A DNA stretch of 64,000 nucleotides from Streptomyces sp. ERV7 (lineage in GTDB: Bacteria > Actinomycetota > Actinomycetes > Streptomycetales > Streptomycetaceae): assembly GCF_001653515.1 (NCBI RefSeq), contig NZ_LYOY01000001.1, forward strand, positions 620,001-684,000. The letters are read 5' to 3'. Positions 44,631 through 53,740 of this stretch are shown here, piece by piece. Below the pieces are notes generated by a model. The model searched no databases. It was given only the letters and a program-made list of their open reading frames with translations, and was not told where the DNA came from. The position numbers and the translations under genes are program-made. The number at the start of each line of letters is the position of its first letter. Position 1 is the first letter of the stretch.

Positions 44631-44983
44631 TGGCGGTCTTACGGGCACAACTGCGGCAGATCGTCGTCGACTGCGCCGCGCCGGACCGCCTGGCGCGGTT
44701 CTGGGCGGCGCTGCTCGGCGGTACGCCGGTGATCCGCGACGCGGGCTGGGCGTATCTGGACGCGCCGGGCACGGCACGGCTCGCCTTCCAGCGGGTGCCT
44801 CAGGCGAAGGCGGGCAAGAACCGGCTCCACTTCGACCTCGCGGTGGAGGACGTCGCCCGGGCCCGGGCCGCCGCGGTGCGCCTCGGCGCGCGGTCGGTGG
44901 GTGCACCCGTGACGGACGCCCAGGGCTCCTTCCAGGTGATGCGCGACCCGGAGGGGAACGAGTTCTGCTTCGTGAGCGGGTGA
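44630..44983 (+). CDS. VOC-superfamily glyoxalase-like protein
   Basis: The protein has 117 residues, a single glyoxalase/bleomycin-resistance-like fold: IVVDCAAPDRLARFWAALLG, WAYLDAPGTARLAFQRVPQA, KNRLHFDLAVEDVARARAAA, and VMRDPEGNEFCFVSG with the terminal metal-type Glu. His in LHFDLAV is another possible ligand. It overlaps the bioD stop, so it is translated with the biotin genes, although no role in biotin synthesis is known. Substrate unknown. Confidence 0.85.
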   Translation: MAVLRAQLRQIVVDCAAPDRLARFWAALLGGTPVIRDAGWAYLDAPGTARLAFQRVPQAKAGKNRLHFDLAVEDVARARAAAVRLGARSVGAPVTDAQGSFQVMRDPEGNEFCFVSG

Positions 44984-45118
44984 TGTCATGACGGAGCGGA
45001 TGACGTTTCACCAAGGGGTGACGGCCGCCTGGGCCGCGCACGGGTGACACGGCGGCAGGGCGGGGACAATCCCGGTGTCCGCCCCGCCGTTCTCCACCTG
45101 TGGTTGGAGGGTTCCCCC

Positions 45119-45790
45119 ATGGAGCAGCGTGCCAAGATCGCCCCGGACGCCGTGCACCATCCCCTGTTCGCCCGCTTCTACGGCCGGTTCAGCGAGGTGG
45201 CCGACCGCCGAGGGGGCATCGCCGCCCACCGCCGCGAGCTGCTGGCCGGGCTCTCCGGCCGGGTGATCGAGATCGGCGCGGGCAACGGCCTCAACTTCCC
45301 GCACTATCCCGGCGCCGTCTCCGAGGTGGTCGCCATCGAGCCCGAGCGCGGGCTGCGCAGGCTGGCCGTCCGGGCGGCGCTGCGCGCGGACGTGCCGGTC
45401 GACGTGGTGCCGGGGGCGGCCGAGGCGCTGCCGGTCAAGAGCGAGGCGTTCGACGCGGCCGTGGTCTCGCTGGTCCTGTGTTCCGTACGCGATGTGCCGC
45501 GCTCGCTGGCCGAGATCCGCCGGGTCCTGCGCCCCGGCGGCGAGCTGCGCTTCTTCGAGCACGGGCGCGCCGAGGGCCGCTTCCTCGCCACCGTCCAGCG
45601 GGCGGCGGACCGCACCCTGTGGCCGGTCCTCTTCGGCGGCTGCCACACCGCGCGCGATCCGCTGGCGGCGATCGAGGCGGCGGGCTTCGACCTGGTCGGG
45701 TTCCGCCGGCTGCGGCTGCCCGAGAACGGACCGCGTCACCCGGCTTCCCCCTGTGTCCTGGGCACCGCACGGCGCCCGGATCTCGGCTGA
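45119..45790 (+). CDS. Class I SAM-dependent methyltransferase
   Basis: The protein has 223 residues. Motif I VIEIGAGNGLNFPHYP, motif II VVAIEPERGLRRLAVRA, then FDAAVVSLVLCSVRDVPRSL (post-I) and RVLRPGGELRFFEHGRAEG (methyltransferase 11). It resembles phosphatidylethanolamine or ubiquinone-type methyltransferase-like proteins of unknown substrate. ATG 45119 has GGAGG (45106-45110) at the right distance. The gap to the next gene (134 bases) shows no strong terminator. Confidence 0.88.
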   Translation: MEQRAKIAPDAVHHPLFARFYGRFSEVADRRGGIAAHRRELLAGLSGRVIEIGAGNGLNFPHYPGAVSEVVAIEPERGLRRLAVRAALRADVPVDVVPGAAEALPVKSEAFDAAVVSLVLCSVRDVPRSLAEIRRVLRPGGELRFFEHGRAEGRFLATVQRAADRTLWPVLFGGCHTARDPLAAIEAAGFDLVGFRRLRLPENGPRHPASPCVLGTARRPDLG

Positions 45791-45924
45791 CCCGTCCGCC
45801 CGGCGGCACCCCGCCCCGGCGGATCTCCTGCTTCCGTCGGATGGCCCGGGGCCGGTTCGCGCCTCTACTCTCGTATGCCGTACGGGAGTCGGTCCAGCAT
45901 GACGCAACGACCCGGGAGGCGGCC

Positions 45925-46812
45925 TTGTCCACAGCTGCAGCGGCAACGGAAGGGGTCGCCGCGCGGGCCCGGGCGCTGACCAAGGCGTACGGCACGGGTG
46001 AGACGGCGGTCCTGGCGCTCGACTCGGTCGACGTGGACATCGCGCGCGGCCGGTTCACCGCGGTCATGGGCCCCTCGGGCTCGGGCAAGTCCACCCTGAT
46101 GCACTGCCTGGCCGGGCTCGACTCGGCCTCGGCGGGGCAGGTGTGGCTCGGCGGCACCGAGATCACCGGGCTCAAGGAGCGCGAGCTGACCCGGCTGCGG
46201 CGGGACCGGATCGGCTTCATGTTCCAGTCGTTCAACCTGCTGCCGACGCTCACCGCCGCCGAGAACATCACGCTGCCGATGGACATCGCCGGGCGCGAGC
46301 CCGACCGGGAATGGCTGGAACAGGTCATCGACACGCTGGGGCTGCGCGACCGGCTGCGGCACCGGCCCGCCCAGCTCTCCGGCGGCCAGCAGCAGCGCGT
46401 GGCGTGCGCGCGGGCGCTGGCCTCCCGCCCGGAGCTGATCTTCGCGGACGAGCCGACCGGCAACCTCGACTCACGGGCCGGGGCCGAGGTGCTCACCTTC
46501 CTGCGGGAGGCCGTGGACCGGCTGGGGCAGACGGTGGTCATGGTCACCCACGACCCGGTCGCGGCGGGCCGCGCCGACCTGGTGCTGTTCCTGGCCGACG
46601 GGCGGATCGTCGACGAGATGCCCCGGCCGACGGCGGAGGCGGTGCTCGACCGGCTGCGGCTCTTCTCGGGCGGCGCCGGAACGGACGCGGCCACGGCGCA
46701 GGGTGACCACTCCCGCGAGGGCCGCTCGCCGGGCGGCCGCGCTCCCGGCAGCCCGCCCCCGGACGGCGCCGAAGACGGCACCTCCGGCTTCGACCCCCTG
46801 CGCAAGGGCTGA
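45925..46812 (+). CDS. MacB/LolD-type ABC transporter ATPase
   Basis: The protein has 295 residues and starts at TTG 45925 with GGGAGG (45914-45919) upstream. Walker A GPSGSGKST, Q-loop FMFQSFNLLPTLTAAENITL, signature [16 protein letters not shown], Walker B IFADEPTGNLDSRAG and His VMVTHDPVAAG are intact. It belongs to the MacB/LolD/FtsE group that energises FtsX-like permeases. A 55-residue Pro/Gly-rich C-terminal tail (GGAGTDAATAQ..., GGRAPGSPPPDGAEDG) is unusual for the group. The permease begins 6 bases on. Confidence 0.93.
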   Translation: MSTAAAATEGVAARARALTKAYGTGETAVLALDSVDVDIARGRFTAVMGPSGSGKSTLMHCLAGLDSASAGQVWLGGTEITGLKERELTRLRRDRIGFMFQSFNLLPTLTAAENITLPMDIAGREPDREWLEQVIDTLGLRDRLRHRPAQLSGGQQQRVACARALASRPELIFADEPTGNLDSRAGAEVLTFLREAVDRLGQTVVMVTHDPVAAGRADLVLFLADGRIVDEMPRPTAEAVLDRLRLFSGGAGTDAATAQGDHSREGRSPGGRAPGSPPPDGAEDGTSGFDPLRKG

Positions 46813-46818
46813 GCGGCC

Positions 46819-49383
46819 GTGCTCAAGGCGACCCTGCGCAGCTTCCTCGCCCACAAGGGACGGCTGCTGCTGTCCGCGCTCGCGGTGATCCTCTCGGTGG
46901 CGTTCGTCGCCGGCTCGCTGATCTTCTCGGACACCGTGGCCCGTACCTTCGACCGCCTCTTCGCCTCGACGTCCGCGGATGTGACGGTCGGACCGCCCAA
47001 GGGGCTCGACGAGCGCGTGCCGTCCGGGGTGACCCGTACGGTTCCGGCCTCGCTGGCGGCGCGGATCGCGGGCGTCGACGGCGTGGCCGCCACGCACGTC
47101 GACGCGGCCGTCCAGAACATCACCGTGGTGGACAGCGCCAACGACTCGGTCGGGCCGACCAGCGGCGCCCCGACCATCGCCACCAACTGGTACGTCACCG
47201 AGCGCAGCCCGGTGAAGCTGACCAGGGGCCACGAGCCGCACGGCCCCGGCGAGGCGCTGCTCGACAAGGACACCGCCGACAAGAAGCACGTCCGTATCGG
47301 CGACCCGCTGACCGTCCTCGCCCAGCCCGGCTCCTTCAAGGTCAAGGTCGTCGGCATCGCCACCTTCACCACCACCAACCCCGGTGCGGCGCTGGTGTTC
47401 CTGGACACCCCGACCGCGCAGACCCGGCTCCTGGGCACGGCGGACGCCGCCACCGCCATCTCGGTGGACGCGGCCGCCGGGGTGTCGGACGAGATGCTCA
47501 AACAGCGCGTCACAGCGGCCGTCGGCGGCTCGTACGAGATCAAGACGGCCGCCCAGCAGGCCAAGTCGGCCGCCGACGACCTGGGCGGGTTCCTCGACGT
47601 CATCAAGTACGTGATGCTCGGCTTCGCCGGGGTCGCCACGCTCGTGGGCATCTTCCTGATCGTCAACACCTTCTCGATGCTGATCGCCCAACGCACCCGG
47701 GAGCTCGGCCTGTTGCGGGCGCTCGGCGCGGACCGGCGGCAGGTGCGCCGGTCGGTGCTGCTCGAAGCGCTGCTGCTCGGCCTGGTCGGCTCCACCCTCG
47801 GGCTCGGCGCGGGCATCGGTCTCGCCGCCGGGCTGATGGCGCTGATGGGCGCGTTCGGGATGAAGCTCAGCGCTGCCGAGATGGTGATCGGCTGGGGGAC
47901 GCCGGTGGCGGCGTACGCGGTGGGCGTCGGTGTGACGTTCGTGGCCGCGTATCTGCCCGCGCGCCGGGCCGCCCGGGTCTCCCCGATGGCGGCGCTCGCG
48001 GACGCCGAGGTCTCGGGCCTGGGGCGGCCGTTGAAGGTACGGGCGGTGGCGGGCACGGTGCTCGCGCTCGCGGGGGCGGCGGCGCTCACGGGCTGCGCCA
48101 CGTCCACGAAAACCGCTGCCTCCTCCTCGCTGCTCGGGCTCGGCGTGGTGCTCACGCTGATCGCGACCGTGGTGGCCGGGCCACTCCTGGTGCGGCCGGT
48201 GATCCGGGTGCTCGGCGGCGCCTTCCCCCGGCTGTACGGCCTGGTGGGCCGGATGAGCCAGCGCAACGCGCTGCGCAACCCGCGCCGCACCGGCGCGACC
48301 GCGTCCGCCCTGATGGTGGGCATCGCCCTGGTCGCCGGGCTCTCGGTGGCCAGTGCCTCCATGACCAAGTCGTTCGACCAGCAGATCGACAGGACGCTGG
48401 GCGCCGACTTCGTCGTACAGAACGGCACTTTCCAGCCGTTCCCGCAGGAGATCACCGACAAGGTGCGCGCGGTGAAGGGCACGGAGACCGTCGTACGCCA
48501 GCGCTTCGCACCGCTGCGGCTGACCCTGCCCGACGGGAAGACCCCCGAGACGACCGCGTCCGGCTACGACCCCCAGCTCGACGACGTCGCCCATCTCACC
48601 TACTCGGCGGGCGGCTCGGCGGAGGCGCTCGCCCCCGGCAACCTGGCGATGGACCGCACCTACGCGCGCGACCACCGCGTCCGCCTCGGCGACACCCTGC
48701 CCGTCACCTTCGCCACCGGCGCCGGGGCGCGGCTGCGGGTGGCCTCCCTGACCGACATGGACACCTCGGGCGGCTTCGGTGTGGAAGGCGGGATCTTCAT
48801 GGGCCTGGCCACCGTGGAGCGCTATCTCCCGGGCGGCCAGGACGCGGCGGTGTACGTCAACGCGAGCGGCGGCACCGGCGCGGACGACCTGCGGGCCGCG
48901 CTGGAGAAGACCCTGGAGCCGTATCCGCAGGTGCAGGTGAGGGACCAGGCGGACTACAAGAAGCTGATCCGCGACCAGATCGCGGTGATGCTCTATCTGG
49001 TGTACGCGCTGCTCGGCCTGGCGATCGTCATCGCGGTGCTCGGCGTGGTCAACACCCTGGCCCTGTCGGTGGTGGAGCGCACCCGTGAGATCGGGCTGCT
49101 GCGCGCCATCGGGCTCTCCCGGGTCCAGCTGCGGCGCATGATCCGGCTGGAGTCGGTGGTGATCGCGGTGTTCGGGGCGCTCCTCGGGCTCGTCCTCGGC
49201 ATGGTGTGGGGCGTGGGCATCCAGCAGGTGCTCGCGCTCCAGGGCCTCAAGGCGTTCGCCGTGCCCTGGTCGACCGTGATCGCGGTCGCGGTGGGCGCGG
49301 CGGCCGTGGGCCTGGTGGCGGCGCTGCTCCCGGCGCTGCGCGCCTCGCGGATGAACGTACTGGCGGCGATCGCGCACGAGTAA
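46819..49383 (+). CDS. MacB-like FtsX permease with two permease domains
   Basis: The protein has 854 residues. The first helix (about 10-40: GRLLLSALAVILSVAFVAGS) is followed by an extracytoplasmic MacB-PCD-like domain, FtsX core 1 at about 265-410 (MLIAQRTRELGLLRALGADR, RRAARVSPMAALADAEVSGL), two helices, a second extracytoplasmic domain, and FtsX core 2 at about 725-850 (LSVVERTREIGLLRAIGLSR). The last residues NVLAAIAHE are typical. It uses mechanotransmission rather than a channel, often for lipoproteins, peptides or antimicrobials. The GTG start is 46819. With the ATPase it forms a complete transporter; the substrate is unknown. Confidence 0.92.
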   Translation: MLKATLRSFLAHKGRLLLSALAVILSVAFVAGSLIFSDTVARTFDRLFASTSADVTVGPPKGLDERVPSGVTRTVPASLAARIAGVDGVAATHVDAAVQNITVVDSANDSVGPTSGAPTIATNWYVTERSPVKLTRGHEPHGPGEALLDKDTADKKHVRIGDPLTVLAQPGSFKVKVVGIATFTTTNPGAALVFLDTPTAQTRLLGTADAATAISVDAAAGVSDEMLKQRVTAAVGGSYEIKTAAQQAKSAADDLGGFLDVIKYVMLGFAGVATLVGIFLIVNTFSMLIAQRTRELGLLRALGADRRQVRRSVLLEALLLGLVGSTLGLGAGIGLAAGLMALMGAFGMKLSAAEMVIGWGTPVAAYAVGVGVTFVAAYLPARRAARVSPMAALADAEVSGLGRPLKVRAVAGTVLALAGAAALTGCATSTKTAASSSLLGLGVVLTLIATVVAGPLLVRPVIRVLGGAFPRLYGLVGRMSQRNALRNPRRTGATASALMVGIALVAGLSVASASMTKSFDQQIDRTLGADFVVQNGTFQPFPQEITDKVRAVKGTETVVRQRFAPLRLTLPDGKTPETTASGYDPQLDDVAHLTYSAGGSAEALAPGNLAMDRTYARDHRVRLGDTLPVTFATGAGARLRVASLTDMDTSGGFGVEGGIFMGLATVERYLPGGQDAAVYVNASGGTGADDLRAALEKTLEPYPQVQVRDQADYKKLIRDQIAVMLYLVYALLGLAIVIAVLGVVNTLALSVVERTREIGLLRAIGLSRVQLRRMIRLESVVIAVFGALLGLVLGMVWGVGIQQVLALQGLKAFAVPWSTVIAVAVGAAAVGLVAALLPALRASRMNVLAAIAHE

Positions 49384-49414
49384 CGAGTGGCCCGCAGCGG
49401 GGTGGACCCCGTTG

Positions 49415-49432
49415 ACCTGGTGTTCTCCAGGT
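49415..49432 (+). terminator. Small hairpin after the ABC operon
   Basis: ACCTGG (49415-49420) and CCAGGT (49427-49432) enclose TGTTCT. It is short, 32 bases after the permease stop; a weak terminator. The remainder of the 225-base gap to 49609 shows nothing further that I can assign. Confidence 0.35.
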
Positions 49433-49608
49433 TCCGGAGCCCGCACGGACCACTACTTTGCCAATGCTTTACCATGGGCGCATCTACCCACAACTGAAAG
49501 GTGTGAGCGTCCGCCCATGGGCGAGCCTCCCAGTACCCGTCCCCGTACCGGTACGCGACATCGCGCGATCCTCCTGACCCTGCCCGATCATGGGACGGAG
49601 GTGAACCG

Positions 49609-51078
49609 ATGACCGAAGTGCTTCTGCTCGTGGTGGCCGTGCTGCTGTCGCTGGCCTGCGGGGCCTTCGTGGCGGCCGAATTCTCCCTCACCACCGTGGA
49701 GCGCGGCGAGCTGGAGCGGGCCGTCGAGAGCGGCGAGCGCGGCGCGGGCAGCGCCCTCAAGGCCGTCCGCAGCCTCACCTTCCAGCTCTCCGGCGCCCAG
49801 CTCGGCATCACCGTCACCAACCTGGTCATCGGCATGCTCGCCGAGCCGTCCATCGCCAAGCTGATCAGCGGTCCGCTCGGCTCCCTCGGCCTGTCCGGCG
49901 CCACGGCCCACTCCTTCGCGCTGGTCCTCGGCACCGCCCTGTCGACCGTCTTCCTGATGGTCGTCGGCGAGCTCGTCCCCAAGAACTGGGCCATCTCCTC
50001 ACCGCTGGCGGTCGCGAAGGTCGTCGCCACACCGCAGCGCGCCTTCAGCGCCGCCTTCCGGCCCTTCATCAGCCACCTCAACAACACCGCCAACCACATG
50101 GTGCGCCGACTGGGTCTGGAGCCCGCCGAGGAGCTCGCCTCCGCCCGCAGCCCGCAGGAGCTGGTCGCGCTGGCCCGCCACTCCGCCAAGGAGGGCGCCC
50201 TCGAAGCGGACACCGCCGAGCTCTTCGTCCGTACGCTCAACCTGGCGGAACTCGACGCCGAGAACGTGATGACGCCCCGTGTGCAGGTCACCGCCCTTGA
50301 GGTGCACGCCACCGCGGAGGACGTCGCCAACGCCACGCGCGCCACCGGCCTGTCCCGCTTCCCCGTCTACCGGGGCAGCCTCGACACCGTCGTCGGCATC
50401 GCCCACATCAAGGACGTCCTCGCCATCCCCGCCGAGCGGCGGCCCCGCCACCCGGTCACCGAGCTGCTGCGCGAGCCGCTGCTCGTACCGGAGACGCTGA
50501 CCGTGGACCGGCTCCTCGACCAGCTGTACGGCCGGCGGACGATGGCCGTGGTCATCGACGAGTACGGCGGTACGGCCGGGGTGGTCACCCTGGAGGACAT
50601 CGTCGAGGAGGTCGTCGGCGAGGTGCGCGACGAGCACGACCCGCACGAGACCTCCGACCTGGCCCGGGCCGGCGAGGACGCCGACGGGCGCGCGCTCTAC
50701 TCGGCCGACGGCGCCGCCCGCACCGACCAGCTGGAGGCCATCGGGCTGCGGGTGCCGGAGGGCCCGTACGAGACGCTGGCGGGCCTGATCGCCACCGGGC
50801 TCGGCCGGATCCCGGCCCTCGGCGACAGCGTGGAGCTGGAGGGCTGGCGGCTCGACGTCGTCGACGCGTCCGGCCGCCGCGCCGCGCGCGTCCTGCTGCA
50901 CGCACCGCTGCCCGGCGACGAGGACGCGGACGACGACGGCTCCCGCCGCCGCAGGGAGCACCGGGCCGGACACCGCGGGCACGGCGGTATCCGGCGCGGC
51001 CGCGGCGAACGCCGCGAGGGCCCGGTCGACCGCGACGGTCTCCAGGGCGGTTCCGACGACGAGGGGGCCGGCCGATGA
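49609..51078 (+). CDS. CNNM/CBS-domain membrane protein (HlyC/CorC family)
   Basis: The protein has 489 residues. CNNM transmembrane domain at about 1-200 (VAAEFSLTTVERGELERAVE, GAQLGITVTNLVIGMLAEPS, FLMVVGELVPKNWAISSP), two CBS repeats at about 215-345 (NVMTPRVQVTALEVHATAED, VVIDEYGGTAGVVTLEDIVE), and a CorC/HlyC domain to about 440 (DVVDASGRRAARVLLHAP). The tail is very basic and His-rich (RRRREHRAGHRGHG). Such proteins are thought to export or regulate Mg2+ or Na+. ATG 49609 follows GGGACGGAGGTGAACCG. The next, related gene overlaps by ATGA. Confidence 0.9.
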   Translation: MTEVLLLVVAVLLSLACGAFVAAEFSLTTVERGELERAVESGERGAGSALKAVRSLTFQLSGAQLGITVTNLVIGMLAEPSIAKLISGPLGSLGLSGATAHSFALVLGTALSTVFLMVVGELVPKNWAISSPLAVAKVVATPQRAFSAAFRPFISHLNNTANHMVRRLGLEPAEELASARSPQELVALARHSAKEGALEADTAELFVRTLNLAELDAENVMTPRVQVTALEVHATAEDVANATRATGLSRFPVYRGSLDTVVGIAHIKDVLAIPAERRPRHPVTELLREPLLVPETLTVDRLLDQLYGRRTMAVVIDEYGGTAGVVTLEDIVEEVVGEVRDEHDPHETSDLARAGEDADGRALYSADGAARTDQLEAIGLRVPEGPYETLAGLIATGLGRIPALGDSVELEGWRLDVVDASGRRAARVLLHAPLPGDEDADDDGSRRRREHRAGHRGHGGIRRGRGERREGPVDRDGLQGGSDDEGAGR

Positions 51079-52094
51079 CCGTCATCCAGTTGCTGATCGG
51101 TCTGGCGACGCTGGTCGTCAACGCCTTCTTCGTCGGCGCCGAGTTCGCGCTGATCTCGGTGCGCCGCAGCCAGGTCGAACCGCTCGCCGAGCAGGGCAAC
51201 CGCCGTGCGCGCAGCGTGATCTGGGGTCTTGAGCACGTCTCCGCGCTGATGGCGGCGGCGCAGCTGGGCATCACGCTGTGCACCCTGGTGCTCGGTGTGG
51301 TCGCCGAACCCGCCATCGAGCATCTCCTGGAGCCGGTGTTCCACCTGGTCGGGGTGCCCGACGGCGCCGCGCGCCCGGTCTCCTTCTTCATCGCGCTGGC
51401 GGTCGCCACCTACCTCCACATGCTGCTCGGCGAGATGGTGCCGAAGAACATCGCGCTGGCCGAGCCGGCCAGGACCGCGCTGCTGCTCGGCCCGCCGCTG
51501 GTGACGCTCGCCCGTGCGCTGCGCCCGGTGATCTTCGCCATCAACGCCTTCGCCAACACCCTGCTCAAGCTGTTGCGGGTGGAGACCAAGGACGAGGTCG
51601 CGGCGACGTTCTCCGACGACGAGCTGGCCCGGATGGTCCGGGACGCGGGCGACGCCGGACTGCTCGACGACCGGGCCGCCGAGCGGCTGCACGACGCCCT
51701 GGAGCTGGGGCGACGCCCGGTCCGGGATGTGGTCGTGCCGCTGGAGAAGGTCGTGCACACGCCGGTCGGCACGACGCCGGAGGAGCTGGAGCGGCTCGCC
51801 GCCCTGTCGGGCTTCTCGCGCTTCCCGGTCGTGGACGCGGGCAACCGCATCCTCGGCTATCTGCACGTCAAGGACGCGCTCGACGCGACACCGCGTGACG
51901 TGCCGTTCCCGGTGACGGCCCTGTGGCCGATCGCCCGGGTCCGGACCGAGACGCCGCTCGACGACGTACTGACCGCCATGCGCCGCAGCCGTACGCACCT
52001 CGCGGCGGTGCTCGATGAGGACGGACGGCTGGCGGGCCTGGTCACGATGGAGGACGTCCTGCGCGAACTGGTCGGCAGACCGGACACGGCGTAG
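51075..52094 (+). CDS. CNNM/CBS-domain membrane protein, second copy, shorter
   Basis: The protein has 339 residues. CNNM domain (FFVGAEFALISVRRSQVEPL, AAQLGITLCTLVLGVVAEP, MLLGEMVPKNIALAEPARTA) and two CBS domains (VRDVVVPLEKVVHTPVGTTP, AVLDEDGRLAGLVTMEDVLR). It lacks the CorC/HlyC C-terminal domain present in the upstream paralogue. The overlap of start and stop (ATGA) suggests the two products work as a heteromer. The likely role is cation transport or its control; not proved. Confidence 0.9.
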   Translation: MTVIQLLIGLATLVVNAFFVGAEFALISVRRSQVEPLAEQGNRRARSVIWGLEHVSALMAAAQLGITLCTLVLGVVAEPAIEHLLEPVFHLVGVPDGAARPVSFFIALAVATYLHMLLGEMVPKNIALAEPARTALLLGPPLVTLARALRPVIFAINAFANTLLKLLRVETKDEVAATFSDDELARMVRDAGDAGLLDDRAAERLHDALELGRRPVRDVVVPLEKVVHTPVGTTPEELERLAALSGFSRFPVVDAGNRILGYLHVKDALDATPRDVPFPVTALWPIARVRTETPLDDVLTAMRRSRTHLAAVLDEDGRLAGLVTMEDVLRELVGRPDTA

Positions 52095-52110
52095 GACGGT
52101 GGGGCGCCGC

Positions 52111-52407
52111 CTATACGGCGGGCTTGGCGGCGCCTTCGGTTCCCGGTGCCGCCGTCGCCGCCGCCGGCTTGGCGGGGGCGTCGGGCGCCGTGGTCTCGGT
52201 GAGACCCGGGCCCGGCCGCCCCAGGCCCGACGAGCCGATGGCCATCAGCACGGACGCCAGCGTCGCCAGACCCGCGGTGGCCAGCGCCGCCTTCCAGTCC
52301 ACGTCGAACAGGTTGGTCGCCCCGGCCGTCAGGACCGCCGCGAGGGACTGCGCGAACGTACGAATGGCCCGCTCGGCGGTCGCCTTCCAGAAGGCTTTGG
52401 TGAACAT
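52111..52407 (-). CDS. Holin-like protein (r1t/Mu1-6-type)
   Basis: The protein has 98 residues. N-terminal MFTKAFWKATAERAIRTFAQ is amphipathic, followed by SLAAVLTAGATNLFDVDWKA and ALATAGLATLASVLMAIGSS, giving two membrane segments, and then a Pro/Ala-rich cytoplasmic tail (TETTAPDAPAKPAAATAAPG). This is the plan of phage r1t-like holins widespread as single genes in Streptomyces. No endolysin, terminase or structural gene lies nearby, so it is not part of a recognisable prophage. It may aid protein release or lysis. The 224-base gap upstream has only a doubtful Cys-rich frame. Confidence 0.8.
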   Translation of the reverse strand: MFTKAFWKATAERAIRTFAQSLAAVLTAGATNLFDVDWKAALATAGLATLASVLMAIGSSGLGRPGPGLTETTAPDAPAKPAAATAAPGTEGAAKPAV

Positions 52408-52631
52408 GGAACGCTCGCTCTCTCGTACGTGGTCAGGCGCGCTGACCACAAGGGACGTGGAGATGTGGGGAGTTGGTGCAACGGCAGTCGGGGCGCGGGC
52501 AGGTGAAGTGTTCCCGGCATACCGCGTAACGGCCCGCGCGGACAGGGCCCGTGCGCCGGAGATCGGCCGAGTTCGCCCCGGGGATGGGTGAGGCGCCTCG
52601 GTGGAGGACGTCGGCGGGAACGGACAGCGGT

Positions 52632-53675
52632 TCAGACCGCCGTCGCGGCCAGCCACGCGTCGAGCACGTCACGCTCACCCGTCACCGTGAACAGCTCCTC
52701 GGCACCGGGCGCCCGTCGCCCGTGGACGAGCAGCAGCAGTTCACCCGCCGCGCCCTCGACGGTCACGGTGGCGTCGCCCCCGGGGCCCGCGGAACCGCTC
52801 GCGCCGCCTGCGGCGTTATCCCAGCGGAAGCCGCTCTCGCCGCCGAGGACGACCGTCCAGGCGGCGCCCGTGTCGGTGGCGCGCAGCCGCAGGGACGCGC
52901 CGTCGCGGCCCAGCGCGGCGACGGGTGCGCGCTGCCCGAGGAACGGCAGGTTCTCCAGGAACTCCTCGATGCCGTCGGCCGCCGTACAGGCCTCGACGTG
53001 CGGCGTACGCCCCAGCGCCAGCTCGGCGTCCGCCAGGTGCACCACGGCCTCGAAGAGCAGCCGCCGGGCGAAGAACCGGACGTGCTGGTCGGCGCCGTGC
53101 GACCACATCGGGGTCTCGGGGTCGGCCGAGCGCAGCACCCTGAGCGACTCCTCGGCGGAGGCCGCCAGCCAGTGCGGACGGTCCGCCTCCTCGTCCGGCA
53201 GCTCCAGCGGCACGTCCCGCGACCAGACGCGCTCGGTGACCCGGTGGCGTACGAGATGGGCGATCCAGCGGTGGGTGGTGCCGTGGTGACGGGTGAGGTC
53301 GGCGAGGGTCCAGCCCGGGCAGGTGGGGACCTCGGTCGCCGGGTCGGCGCCCCGCACGGTCTCGACGAACCGCCGCACATGCGCCTCGACCGCGTCGCAG
53401 TACCGCTCGTGCTGGTCCTCGTCGAGTCCGAAGCCGTCCCCGACCTTGAGGAGGTCGTCGCGCCAGGGACCGGCAGGTTCGCGCAGCGCGGCCGCCCGGA
53501 ACAGCCCGGCGAGCCGCCGCCGGTCCCCCGGAGCCAGCCGGTCCAGGACGTACGCGCTGCCCTCCAGCCACTTCACGGCGGTGTCGGGGTCGAGCACGTC
53601 GTCCTCGCAGGTGTCCACCGCGGTGACCAGCCCCGCCAGCGCCTCCGCCAGCGCGTGTTCCAGCGCCTCGCTCAT
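52632..53675 (-). CDS. Maleylpyruvate isomerase (MDMPI)-family mycothiol-dependent protein, extra N-terminal domain
   Basis: The protein has 347 residues. From about residue 105 it follows the MDMPI pattern: HVRRFVETVRGADPATEVPT, CPGWTLADLTRHHGTTHRWI (metal His pair), and the C-terminal domain FARRLLFEAVVHLADAELAL...GIEEFLENLPFLGQRA then HGRRAPGAEELFTVTGE. Residues 1-100 (ALEHALAEALAGLVTAVDTC, VKWLEGSAYVLDRLAPGDRR, GDGFGLDEDQ) belong to no part of that family; a separate small protein of this look exists in Streptomyces as far as I remember. This could be a natural or recent fusion. Start 53675 has AAGGGGGAAGCGG upstream; an in-frame ATG at 53699 lacks this. Reaction unknown. Confidence 0.8.
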   Translation of the reverse strand: MSEALEHALAEALAGLVTAVDTCEDDVLDPDTAVKWLEGSAYVLDRLAPGDRRRLAGLFRAAALREPAGPWRDDLLKVGDGFGLDEDQHERYCDAVEAHVRRFVETVRGADPATEVPTCPGWTLADLTRHHGTTHRWIAHLVRHRVTERVWSRDVPLELPDEEADRPHWLAASAEESLRVLRSADPETPMWSHGADQHVRFFARRLLFEAVVHLADAELALGRTPHVEACTAADGIEEFLENLPFLGQRAPVAALGRDGASLRLRATDTGAAWTVVLGGESGFRWDNAAGGASGSAGPGGDATVTVEGAAGELLLLVHGRRAPGAEELFTVTGERDVLDAWLAATAV

Positions 53676-53740
53676 CCGCTTCCCCCTTGCCGTCTCCACC
53701 CGGACCGCGTGACACTACCGCGCGGTACGATCACTCCGCC

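Noticed and set aside
45435..49446. Very long open frames on the minus strand (over 900 codons), also at 633-3359, 9993-12716 and 18025-21063
   Set aside because: They are antisense to well-recognised genes, lack any family motif, and are rich in Arg, Gly, Pro or Ala. They arise from high GC at third positions.
52433..52558. Short leftward frame with a Cys/His-rich end (CREHFTCPRPDCRC) in the gap before the holin gene
   Set aside because: The Cys spacing is attractive, but no start codon with a ribosome site was found in frame and I know no family. It could be real but cannot be supported.
52095..52631. Prophage remnant around the holin-like gene
   Set aside because: No integrase, endolysin, attachment repeats or structural genes in the neighbourhood.
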